DNA from: Mycobacterium sp.
Lineage (GTDB): Bacteria; Actinomycetota; Actinomycetes; Mycobacteriales; Mycobacteriaceae
Assembly (NCBI GenBank): GCA_025965815.1
Contig: JAOPWF010000595.1
Location: 1-5,963 of the forward strand
Length of the DNA: 5,963 bases
Direction: 5' to 3'
Below the pieces are notes generated by a model. It had not been told where the DNA came from. It made no database searches and was given only the letters and a program-made list of their open reading frames with translations. Positions 1 to 5,963 of the stretch are shown here, piece by piece; the stretch's first letter is position 1; every line of letters starts with the position of its first letter. The position numbers and the translations under genes are program-made.

Positions 1-1379
1 CGCCGGCCGCGCCAGGGGCACCCGGTGGCGCAGTACCCGGCGCGCCCGGTGCTCCGCCGGCGGCGCCCGCCGAACAGGGACCGATCCCGGCGCCCGCCCA
101 GTTGTCGCCCGCGCCGCAGGACACCGGAACACCCGCGCCGCAGCCGCGGCCATATCCGCAGGAACCCCCGGCCACACCCACGCCGCCGCCGAGCCCCACC
201 CCGGCTGCGCCCGCGCCGGCGTCCCCTGCCCCGAACAAGCCGGCGCCACCGGTGCCCAACCCGCGTCAGGACCTCGCGCAGCGGATCGCCGACGAGAAGA
301 CGCTGCGGCAGAGCACCGATCAGCAGATCCAGATCCTGGCGTTGCAGTTCCAGGCGGCACGGTGCAACGACAAAGACGTGCTCGCCGGCAACGACGACCC
401 GAACCTGCCGCTGGTGACCTGCTCGACCGACCACACCCAGGTCTATCTGCTGGACAAGTCCATCATCAGCGGTGAGGGAATCGCGAACGCCTCGTCGGGC
501 CTGGACCAGCAGCGGGGCGAGTACGTCGTCGACGTGCAGTTCAAGGGACCGGCGGCCAACACGTGGGCCGATTTCACCGCGGCCAACGTCGGCACGCAGA
601 CGGCGTTCACCTTGGATTCGCAGGTGGTCAGCGCCCCGCAGATTCAGGAGGCCATTCCCGGTGGCCGCACCCAGATCACCGGTCACTTCACCGCCGACTC
701 GGCGCGTCAGCTCGCCAACGTGCTGAAGTACGGCTCGCTGCCGCTGTCCTTCGAGTCGTCGCAGGCCGAAACCGTCTCGGCGACACTGGGATTGACGTCG
801 CTGCGGGCCGGACTGATCGCCGGTGCCATCGGTCTTGCGATGGTGCTGGTCTACTCGCTGCTGTACTACCGGGTGCTGGGGCTGCTCACCGCGCTGTCGC
901 TCATCGCTTCGGGCGCAATGGTTTACGCGATCCTGGTGTTGCTGGGCAGATACATCGGCTACACACTCGACCTGGCCGGCATCGCGGGTCTGATCATCGG
1001 TATCGGCACCACCGCCGACTCGTTCGTGGTGTTCTTCGAACGCATCAAAGACGAGATCCGGGAAGGCCGTTCGTTCCGCTCGGCGGTCCCACGCGGCTGG
1101 GCACGAGCCCGCAAGACCATCTTGTCGGGTAACGCCGTCAGCTTCCTGGCGGCGGCGGTGCTCTACTTCCTGGCCATCGGCCAGGTGAAGGGCTTCGCCT
1201 TCACGCTGGGTCTGACGACCATTCTCGACGTCGTTGTGGTGTTCCTGGTGACGTGGCCGCTGGTGTACCTAGCGTCGAAGTCGCCGACGCTGGCCAAGCC
1301 GGCGTTCAATGGTCTGGGCGCGGTCCAGCAGATCGCCAGGGAACGACGAGCGGCGACGCATGCGACGGGACGGGGATAA
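1..1379 (+). CDS. secD: Protein translocase subunit SecD, 3' part (5' end outside window)
   Basis: SecD pairs with SecF in the cytoplasmic membrane and uses ion-motive force to help SecYEG/SecA finish protein export. The frame is open from nt 3 to the TAA at 1377-1379, giving 458 codons, so the true start lies upstream; the TTG at 102 is internal. In order: a Pro/Ala-rich linker (nt 3-263, 35 of 87 residues are Pro); the end of the extracytoplasmic P1 region with motif GSLPLSFE near nt 732-755; then five membrane segments near nt 810-870, 873-945, 969-1040, 1119-1180 and 1191-1271. The fourth-segment signature is [19 protein letters not shown], matching the E. coli GMAVDANVLIFERI motif, with the key Asp at nt 1017-1019. 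Two Cys codons (363-365 and 420-422) in the exported part could form a disulfide (inference). The linker looks like an actinobacterial trait. secF follows after 3 nt. Identity is firm; only the N-terminus is missing. Confidence 0.96.
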   Translation, partial: PAAPGAPGGAVPGAPGAPPAAPAEQGPIPAPAQLSPAPQDTGTPAPQPRPYPQEPPATPTPPPSPTPAAPAPASPAPNKPAPPVPNPRQDLAQRIADEKTLRQSTDQQIQILALQFQAARCNDKDVLAGNDDPNLPLVTCSTDHTQVYLLDKSIISGEGIANASSGLDQQRGEYVVDVQFKGPAANTWADFTAANVGTQTAFTLDSQVVSAPQIQEAIPGGRTQITGHFTADSARQLANVLKYGSLPLSFESSQAETVSATLGLTSLRAGLIAGAIGLAMVLVYSLLYYRVLGLLTALSLIASGAMVYAILVLLGRYIGYTLDLAGIAGLIIGIGTTADSFVVFFERIKDEIREGRSFRSAVPRGWARARKTILSGNAVSFLAAAVLYFLAIGQVKGFAFTLGLTTILDVVVVFLVTWPLVYLASKSPTLAKPAFNGLGAVQQIARERRAATHATGRG

Positions 1380-1382
1380 CCG

Positions 1383-2663
1383 GTGGCCTCCACTCGAGAT
1401 ACCAAAGGCAACACCCGCGCCAGTGACGATGCGTTGGAGTCCGGCGCGGTCGAGCTGACCGACACCGCTACCGGATCGGCGCTGCCCAAGCACAGCTTCT
1501 TCACCCGCCTCTACACCGGCACCGGCGCATTCGAGGTGGTGGGGCGCCGGCGGCTCTGGTACGGAATCAGCGCACTGATCATCCTGATCGCCATCGCCAG
1601 CATCCTGATCCGGGGGTTCACCTTCGGAATCGACTTCGAAGGCGGCACCAAGGTGTCGTTCCCGCGCGGGGACGCCACCGTCACCCAGGTCGAAGACGTG
1701 TTCCGCCAGGCGCTGGGCAAGGATCCGGAGTCCGTCGTGGTCGTCGGCAACGGCGGCTCGGCAACTTTCCAGATCCGTTCCCAGACGCTGTCCAACTCCG
1801 ACACCGACAAGGTGCGCAACGCGCTGTTCGACGCCTTCAAACCTAAGGGCGCCGACGGACAGCCAAGTAAGCAGGCCATCAGCGATTCGGCGGTGTCTGA
1901 GACCTGGGGCAGCCAGATCACCAAGAAGGCGCTGATCGCGCTGGTGGTGTTCCTGGTCCTCGTCGGCATCTACATCACCGTGCGTTACGAGCGGTACATG
2001 GCACTAGCGGCCCTGGCGGCGCTCGGCTTCGACCTGCTGACGACGGCGGGCGTCTACTCGCTGGTCGGCTTCGAGGTCAGCCCGGCCACCGTGATCGGTC
2101 TGTTGACCATCCTCGGCTTCTCGCTCTACGACACGGTCATCGTGTTCGACAAGGTGGAGGAAAACACCCACGGCTTCCAGCACACCACCCGTCGGACCTT
2201 CGCCGAACAGGCCAACCTGGCGATCAACCAGACGTTCATGCGGTCGATCAACACCAGCCTTATCTCGGTGCTGCCGGTGCTCGCGTTGATCGTGGTCGCG
2301 GTCTGGCTGCTCGGCGTGGGAACCCTCAAGGACCTGGCGCTGGTGCAGCTGGTCGGCATCCTGGTCGGCACCTACTCGTCGATCTTCTTCGCCACTCCGC
2401 TGCTGGTCACCCTGCGGGAGCGGACCGAGCTGGTCCGTACCCACACCCGCCGCGTGCTGAACCGCCGCAAGCCTGCGGCCGAGAAGGCCGGTGCGGCCGT
2501 GGAGTCCGGAGCCCAGGAACCGGCCCCGGTTCCGGCCGAGGCCGCCGTCGGTAGCGCCGCATCGGCGGTGGCCACCAAGCCGGCGCCGGGCGCACGTCCG
2601 GTACGACCAACGACGACGAGGACCGGACGACCGTCGGGTAAACGAAACAGCCCGCGGCGGTAG
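1383..2663 (+). CDS. secF: Protein translocase subunit SecF
   Basis: Membrane partner of SecD in the Sec export accessory complex. It has 426 residues, starts at GTG 1383 and stops at TAG 2661-2663. The start is supported by the 3-nt gap after secD, a GGGG run at 1372-1375 seven bases upstream, and the lack of a better in-frame start before the first membrane segment. A cytoplasmic N-terminus of about 57 residues leads into TM1 (about 58-77). The SecF signature FGIDFEGG follows at 81-88, then an exported domain (about 89-180). Five more segments lie near 182-202, 205-226, 234-254, 292-313 and 316-340. The motif GFSLYDTVIVFDKVEEN (245-261) matches E. coli GYSLNDTIVVSDRIREN, including Asp250. 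NQTFMRSINTSL (282-293) is also typical. The tail from about 360 is basic and Pro/Ala-rich, probably disordered and cytoplasmic. It is very likely cotranscribed with secD and the downstream lipoprotein gene. Nothing is broken or missing. Confidence 0.97.
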   Translation: MASTRDTKGNTRASDDALESGAVELTDTATGSALPKHSFFTRLYTGTGAFEVVGRRRLWYGISALIILIAIASILIRGFTFGIDFEGGTKVSFPRGDATVTQVEDVFRQALGKDPESVVVVGNGGSATFQIRSQTLSNSDTDKVRNALFDAFKPKGADGQPSKQAISDSAVSETWGSQITKKALIALVVFLVLVGIYITVRYERYMALAALAALGFDLLTTAGVYSLVGFEVSPATVIGLLTILGFSLYDTVIVFDKVEENTHGFQHTTRRTFAEQANLAINQTFMRSINTSLISVLPVLALIVVAVWLLGVGTLKDLALVQLVGILVGTYSSIFFATPLLVTLRERTELVRTHTRRVLNRRKPAAEKAGAAVESGAQEPAPVPAEAAVGSAASAVATKPAPGARPVRPTTTRTGRPSGKRNSPRR

Positions 2664-2668
2664 GGCAG

Positions 2669-4312
2669 ATGTGGGGGAGGTCGGCCGCCTTCGCGGTGGC
2701 GATCACGCTGTCGGCGGGGGTCACGCTGAGTCTGACATCATGCTCTAGCAGTGCCGCCGACCAAGTCGACTACGCGGTTGACGGCATCCTCACTTCCTAC
2801 AACACCAACACCGTCGTCGGTGCCGCCTCGGGCGGCACGCAGGCCTTCGCCCGCGTCCTCACCGGCTTCAACTTCCACGGCCCCGACGGTCAGATCGTCG
2901 GCGACCACGACTTCGGGACCATATCGGTGGTGGGCCGGGCGCCGCTGGTGCTCGACTACGAGATCTCCGACAAAGCGGTGTACTCCGACGGCAAACCGAT
3001 CACCTGCGACGACATCGTGCTCGCATGGGCGGCGCAGTCCGGCCGGTTCCCCGGCTTCGACGCGGCCAGCAGGGCCGGCTACTCCGACATTGCAGGAGTC
3101 GACTGCCAGCCCGGGCAGAAGAAGGCCAGGGTGTCGTTCATCCAGGACCGCGGGTTCGTCGACTACGGGCAGCTGTTCTCGGCGACGTCGATAATGCCCT
3201 CGCACGTCATCGCCGACGAGCTCGGAACAGACGTCACGACCGCGCTCCAGACCAACGAGGCCGGGATGGTGCAACGGATCGCTCAGGTGTGGAACAGCAC
3301 CTGGGACCTCAAGCCGGGCATCGACATGCGCCGGTTTCCGTCTTCCGGCCCGTACAAGCTGGACTCGGTGCACGGTGACGGCACGGTGGTGCTGGTCGCC
3401 AACGACCGGTGGTGGGGTGCCCAACCGGTCACCAAGCGGATCATCGTTTGGCCCCGGGGCATCGATATCCAGGACCGCGTCAACGACGGGACGTTCGACG
3501 TCGTCGACGTCCCGGCCGGGTCGTCCGGCACGCTATCCACCCCCGACGGCTACAACCGGGCCGACTCGCCGTCGGCCGGTATCGAGCAACTGATCTTCGC
3601 CCCGAGGGGTCCGCTGTCGGCCACACCTGCCCGTCGCGCCCTGGCGCTGTGCACCCCGCGCGATCTCATCGCCCGCAACGCGGGCGTGCCGATCGCCAAT
3701 TCACGGCTCTACCCCGCCGCCGAGGACGCGTTCGCGGCGGCCGAAGGCGCGGCCGAAGCCGGCCAGTTCAGCGTCTCCAATCCCGATGCGGCGCGGGCGG
3801 CGATCAACGGGCAACGGCTGACGGTCCGCATCGGCTATCAGAGCCCGAACGCGCGGCTGGCTGCCACCGTCGGCGCGATCGCGAAGGCGTGCGCGCCGGC
3901 CGGTATCACGGTCGCGGACGCCACCACGGACACCACCGGACCACAGACTCTGCGGGACAATCAGATCGACGTGCTGCTGGCCAGCACCGGCGGCGCCACC
4001 GGAAGCGGCTCGACCGGTTCGTCGGCGATGGACGCCTATGACCTGCACAGCGGCAACGGCAACAACCTCTCCGGATACGCCAACGAGCAGATCGACGGCA
4101 TCATCGGCGCGCTCGCTGTGACGTCGGACGCCAAGGAACTGGCCCGGCTGCTGGGCGAGGGCGCGCCGGTTCTCTGGGCCGACATGCCGACGCTGCCGCT
4201 CTACCGTCAGCAGCGAACATTGCTGACTTCCAAGAAGATGTATGCCGTGAGCAGCAATCCGACGCGGTGGGGAGCGGGCTGGAACATGGACCGATGGGTG
4301 CTGGTCCAATGA
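2669..4312 (+). CDS. Peptide-binding-like lipoprotein (SBP family 5, DppA/OppA type)
   Basis: Predicted lipid-anchored extracytoplasmic binding protein of 547 residues. The signal peptide is short: one early Arg, a hydrophobic stretch (about 6-20), then the lipobox L22-T23-S24-C25. Cys25 (nt 2741-2743) would be lipidated after Sec export. The family 5 signature [16 protein letters not shown] is at 105-120; [10 protein letters not shown] (225-234) and LVANDRWWG (242-250) are also typical of DppA/OppA relatives. Near the C-terminus, [11 protein letters not shown] (505-515) fits the return strand of the fold. Mature Cys residues at 113, 146, 328 and 408 could make two disulfides, 113-146 and 328-408 (inference). 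A Gly/Ser/Thr-rich stretch at 440-453 may be a flexible loop. ATG 2669 follows the secF stop by 5 nt with only a weak Shine-Dalgarno site. The gene corresponds in position to M. tuberculosis Rv2585c (from memory). No permease or ATPase genes lie beside it, so the ligand, and whether it serves transport at all, are unknown. Confidence 0.9.
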   Translation: MWGRSAAFAVAITLSAGVTLSLTSCSSSAADQVDYAVDGILTSYNTNTVVGAASGGTQAFARVLTGFNFHGPDGQIVGDHDFGTISVVGRAPLVLDYEISDKAVYSDGKPITCDDIVLAWAAQSGRFPGFDAASRAGYSDIAGVDCQPGQKKARVSFIQDRGFVDYGQLFSATSIMPSHVIADELGTDVTTALQTNEAGMVQRIAQVWNSTWDLKPGIDMRRFPSSGPYKLDSVHGDGTVVLVANDRWWGAQPVTKRIIVWPRGIDIQDRVNDGTFDVVDVPAGSSGTLSTPDGYNRADSPSAGIEQLIFAPRGPLSATPARRALALCTPRDLIARNAGVPIANSRLYPAAEDAFAAAEGAAEAGQFSVSNPDAARAAINGQRLTVRIGYQSPNARLAATVGAIAKACAPAGITVADATTDTTGPQTLRDNQIDVLLASTGGATGSGSTGSSAMDAYDLHSGNGNNLSGYANEQIDGIIGALAVTSDAKELARLLGEGAPVLWADMPTLPLYRQQRTLLTSKKMYAVSSNPTRWGAGWNMDRWVLVQ

Positions 4313-4845
4313 CGGAACCCAACGGCGACATCGCGGCGCTGATCGCGTCGCTGACACGTGAGGTCCCCGACTTCCCGTCGCCCGGCATCCAGTTCAAGGA
4401 CCTGACCCCGCTGCTGGCCGATGCGCACGGCCTGGCCGCCGTGTCCGACGCGCTCGCCGCGGTGGCCGCGGGCAACGATCTGGTGGCCGGAATCGACGCC
4501 CGTGGCTTCCTGCTCGGCTCGGCGGTGGCGATCAAGCTGGGCACCGGCGTGCTGGCGATCCGCAAGGGCGGCAAGCTGCCGCCGCCGGTGTACAGCGAGT
4601 CCTACAGCCTGGAGTACGGCACGGCGACCCTGGAAGTCCCCGCGGAGGGGATTGAACTCGCCGGCCGCAACGTTTTCCTTATTGACGACGTGCTGGCCAC
4701 CGGGGGCAGCATTGCGGCGTCACAGCGACTTCTGAAGAAGGCCGGCGCCGTGGTGACCGGCGCGGCGGTGGTGCTGGAACTGGCGGGCCTGGGCGGGCGG
4801 GATGCGGTCGCCCCACTGCCCGTCCACAGCCTGCACACGGTCTGA
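4309..4845 (+). CDS. apt: Adenine phosphoribosyltransferase
   Basis: Cytoplasmic purine-salvage enzyme: adenine + PRPP gives AMP + diphosphate. It has 178 residues from ATG 4309, the usual length for bacterial Apt. Recognisable blocks in order: [15 protein letters not shown] (22-36); [14 protein letters not shown] (61-74) followed by the RKGGKLP loop (85-91); [13 protein letters not shown] (98-110); and the PRPP-binding loop [14 protein letters not shown] (123-136), whose paired Asp residues are 126-127. All blocks expected for catalysis are present. The ATG overlaps the stop of the upstream lipoprotein gene as ATGA, suggesting translational coupling. An in-frame ATG at 4294 and a GTG at 4267 would add 5 or 14 residues, and neither start has a strong ribosome binding site. 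I prefer 4309 for the overlap and because conserved sequence begins soon after it. The protein sits directly before relA, an order I recall from mycobacteria and Streptomyces. Function is certain; the exact start is not. Confidence 0.95.
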   Translation: MTEPNGDIAALIASLTREVPDFPSPGIQFKDLTPLLADAHGLAAVSDALAAVAAGNDLVAGIDARGFLLGSAVAIKLGTGVLAIRKGGKLPPPVYSESYSLEYGTATLEVPAEGIELAGRNVFLIDDVLATGGSIAASQRLLKKAGAVVTGAAVVLELAGLGGRDAVAPLPVHSLHTV

Positions 4846-4872
4846 GGCATATCCTCGAAGGGGCTTATTGCG

Positions 4873-4932
4873 AAAGGCCGGGGCGAGCGAAGCGACGGGA
4901 TAAAGGCCGGGGCGAGCGAAGCGACGGGATAA
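4873..4932. repeat. Perfect 29-bp tandem duplication before relA
   Basis: Copy 1 spans 4873-4901 and copy 2 spans 4902-4930, identical at all 29 positions; two further bases (AA, 4931-4932) continue the period. Each unit starts AAAGGCCGGGG, has the core GCGAGCGAAGCGAC with three GCGA tetramers, and ends GGGAT. The core includes GCGAAGC, a sequence known to form an unusually stable small DNA hairpin, although larger pairing within a unit is poor. The second copy ends only 4 nt before the relA Shine-Dalgarno site, so it lies in the relA promoter or leader. I do not see the core elsewhere in the window. Function is unknown; it could be a dispersed intergenic element, a protein-binding site or a recent slippage product. 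Confidence 0.93.
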
Positions 4933-4934
4933 TT

Positions 4935-4940
4935 GGAGGT
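4935..4940 (+). promoter_or_regulatory. Shine-Dalgarno site of relA
   Basis: GGAGGT is close to the ideal anti-16S match and sits 7 nt before GTG 4948, which decides the relA start. The in-frame GTG at 4939 overlaps this site and so cannot use it. This is by far the clearest ribosome binding site in the window, in contrast with the tightly coupled genes upstream. Confidence 0.85.
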
Positions 4941-4947
4941 GGCGATC

Positions 4948-5963
4948 GTGGCAGACGACCTGAGCGCGGGCACGGCGCAGGCCGTCCAGGCGCCCCCGCC
5001 GACCGCCGAGACCGCAGCGCCGCCCGCCGGTCCCGATAATCCGCCGGACGCACGCACCGAGACCGCCAAGACCTCCAGCAGCGCGTCACGTCGGGTACGG
5101 GCCCGGCTGGCCCGCCGGATGACAGCACAGCGCAGCACGGTCAACCCGGTGCTCGAGCCGCTCGTCGGCGTCCACCGCGAGATCTACCCGAAGGCCGACC
5201 TGTCCCTGCTGCAGCGCGCCTACGAGGTGGCCGAGGAGAAACACGCCACTCAGTTGCGGCGGTCCGGCGACCCCTACATCACGCACCCGCTGGCGGTGGC
5301 CAACATCCTGGCCGAGTTGGGCATGGACACCACCACGCTGGTCGCCGCGCTGCTACACGACACCGTGGAGGACACCGGCTACACCTTGGAGGCGCTGACC
5401 GCCGAATTCGGCACCGAGGTCGGGCATCTCGTCGACGGCGTCACCAAGCTGGACAGGGTGGCGCTCGGCACCGCGGCCGAGGGCGAGACCATCCGCAAGA
5501 TGATCATCGCGATGGCCCGCGACCCGCGCGTGCTGGTGATCAAGGTCGCTGACCGGCTGCACAACATGCGCACCATGCGCTTCCTGCCGCCGGAGAAGCA
5601 GGCCCGCAAGGCCCGCGAGACGCTGGAAGTCATTGCGCCGCTGGCTCATCGGCTGGGCATGGCAACCGTCAAGTGGGAACTCGAGGACCTGTCGTTCGCG
5701 ATCCTGCATCCGAAGAAGTACGAGGAGATCGTCCGGCTGGTCGCCGACCGGGCGCCGTCGCGCGACACCTACCTGGCCAGGGTGCGGGCCGAGATCAATG
5801 CCACCCTGAATGCGTCGCGGATCAACGCCGTCGTGGAAGGGCGTCCCAAGCACTACTGGTCGATATACCAGAAGATGATCGTCAAGGGCCGCGACTTCGA
5901 TGACATCCATGACCTCGTCGGTGTCCGCATCCTGTGCGACGAGATCCGCGACTGCTATGCCGC
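4948..5963 (+). CDS. relA: Bifunctional (p)ppGpp synthetase/hydrolase (Rel), N-terminal 338 codons, 3' end outside window
   Basis: Cytoplasmic stringent-response enzyme: transfers pyrophosphate from ATP to GDP/GTP to make (p)ppGpp, and hydrolyses it again. The frame is open to the window end, so about half the protein is seen. Residues 1-45 are Ala/Pro-rich and probably flexible, followed by a basic patch (48-62). The HD hydrolase domain runs from about 75 to 235: YITHPLAVA with His113, LLHDTVEDT (135-143) with His137-Asp138, and [12 protein letters not shown] (199-210) with Asp202. These metal and catalytic residues are intact, so hydrolase activity is expected. The synthetase domain begins near 290 with [14 protein letters not shown] (297-310) and HDLVGVRIL (321-329). 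His137/Asp138 and Gly298 correspond to M. tuberculosis Rel H80/D81 and G241, linked by mutation to hydrolysis and synthesis (numbering from memory). The rest of the synthetase, TGS and ACT domains lie downstream. GTG 4948 is chosen for its Shine-Dalgarno site; GTG 4939 and ATG 5119 are alternatives. Confidence 0.95.
   Translation, partial: MADDLSAGTAQAVQAPPPTAETAAPPAGPDNPPDARTETAKTSSSASRRVRARLARRMTAQRSTVNPVLEPLVGVHREIYPKADLSLLQRAYEVAEEKHATQLRRSGDPYITHPLAVANILAELGMDTTTLVAALLHDTVEDTGYTLEALTAEFGTEVGHLVDGVTKLDRVALGTAAEGETIRKMIIAMARDPRVLVIKVADRLHNMRTMRFLPPEKQARKARETLEVIAPLAHRLGMATVKWELEDLSFAILHPKKYEEIVRLVADRAPSRDTYLARVRAEINATLNASRINAVVEGRPKHYWSIYQKMIVKGRDFDDIHDLVGVRILCDEIRDCYA

Larger units (their letters stand above)
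4846..4947. other. apt-relA intergenic gap and relA leader region
   Basis: This 102-nt stretch is the only real non-coding gap in the window. It holds, in order, a weak 4-bp inverted repeat starting inside the apt stop codon (GAGG 4844-4847 with CCTC 4853-4856), an A/T-richer patch (TTATTG, 4865-4870), a perfect 29-bp tandem duplication, and a strong Shine-Dalgarno site before relA. There is no G/C-rich stem followed by T residues, so I see no intrinsic terminator and read-through from apt into relA is plausible. Hexamers resembling a -10 element occur (TATCCT at 4850-4855, GATAAA at 4899-4904, GATAAT at 4928-4933), but none has a convincing -35 at normal spacing. A dedicated relA promoter is therefore possible but not shown. 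Confidence 0.7.

Noticed and set aside
102..104. TTG at 102 as the start of secD
   Set aside because: The same frame is open to the window edge and the upstream residues continue the Pro-rich linker, while the first membrane segment of SecD is missing, so the true start is outside the window.
25..417. Arg-rich open frame overlapping the start of the secD segment
   Set aside because: It is the shifted reading of the Pro/Ala-rich linker; CCG/GCG repeats read as CGC (Arg) in the next frame. No family features are seen.
2738..3424. Long open frame on the minus strand opposite the lipoprotein gene, and similar antisense frames at 2004-2444, 3701-4357, 4101-4574 and 5353-5910
   Set aside because: They mirror the codon pattern of high-GC genes on the + strand, have compositions rich in Arg, Gly and Val with no recognisable domain, and overlap genes whose identity is certain.
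4776..4803. GGAAC at 4776-4780 as the -35 of a SigE-type promoter for relA
   Set aside because: The bases 17-20 nt downstream do not give the expected CGTT-like -10, and GGAAC occurs readily in coding sequence as part of CTGGAACTG.
4844..4856. Inverted repeat GAGG/CCTC at the apt stop as a terminator
   Set aside because: The stem is only 4 bp with a 5-nt loop and no T-run follows, too weak for an intrinsic terminator.
4873..4932. The tandem 29-bp units as a CRISPR array or attachment site
   Set aside because: The copies are directly adjacent with no spacers, there are only two, and no cas, integrase or tRNA gene is nearby.
4850..4933. Promoter of relA using TATCCT (4850-4855), GATAAA (4899-4904) or GATAAT (4928-4933) as -10
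   Set aside because: No fitting -35 lies 16-19 nt upstream of any of them, and GATAAT would start transcription at the Shine-Dalgarno site and remove it. Transcript 5'-end mapping would settle this.

Overview
This window is a high-GC stretch of chromosome from an actinobacterium, almost certainly a mycobacterium (Mycobacterium/Mycolicibacterium group). The evidence is the gene order secD - secF - dipeptide-binding-like lipoprotein - apt - relA. As I recall it, this matches M. tuberculosis Rv2587c to Rv2583c. The Rel protein also reads almost residue for residue like the mycobacterial enzyme. All genes lie on the + strand and the spacing is very tight. I cannot assign a species from the sequence alone.

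Layout: (1) nt 1-1379, the 3' part of secD, including an unusual Pro/Ala-rich linker, the end of the extracytoplasmic domain and five C-terminal membrane segments; (2) nt 1383-2663, complete secF, three bases after secD; (3) nt 2669-4312, a complete lipoprotein of the peptide-binding (SBP family 5) type, five bases after secF; (4) nt 4309-4845, apt (adenine phosphoribosyltransferase), overlapping the lipoprotein stop as ATGA; (5) nt 4846-4947, the only real intergenic gap, holding a perfect 29-bp tandem duplication and the relA ribosome binding site; (6) nt 4948 to the window end, the first 338 codons of relA (bifunctional (p)ppGpp synthetase/hydrolase), open at the window edge.

How the genes work together: SecD and SecF form the membrane complex that helps SecYEG/SecA complete protein export, using ion-motive force. 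The lipoprotein would itself be a Sec client and sits outside the membrane. Apt salvages adenine to AMP. Rel makes and degrades (p)ppGpp, which is built from purine nucleotides. Spacing of +3, +5 and -4 nt suggests that secD, secF, the lipoprotein and apt are one transcription unit. relA may be read through or have its own promoter in the 102-nt gap.

This is a conserved housekeeping region. I see no mobile element, CRISPR array, RNA gene or new multi-gene system. The points worth a second look are the tandem repeat directly before relA, the competing start codons of relA and apt, and a conserved binding protein with no transporter genes beside it.
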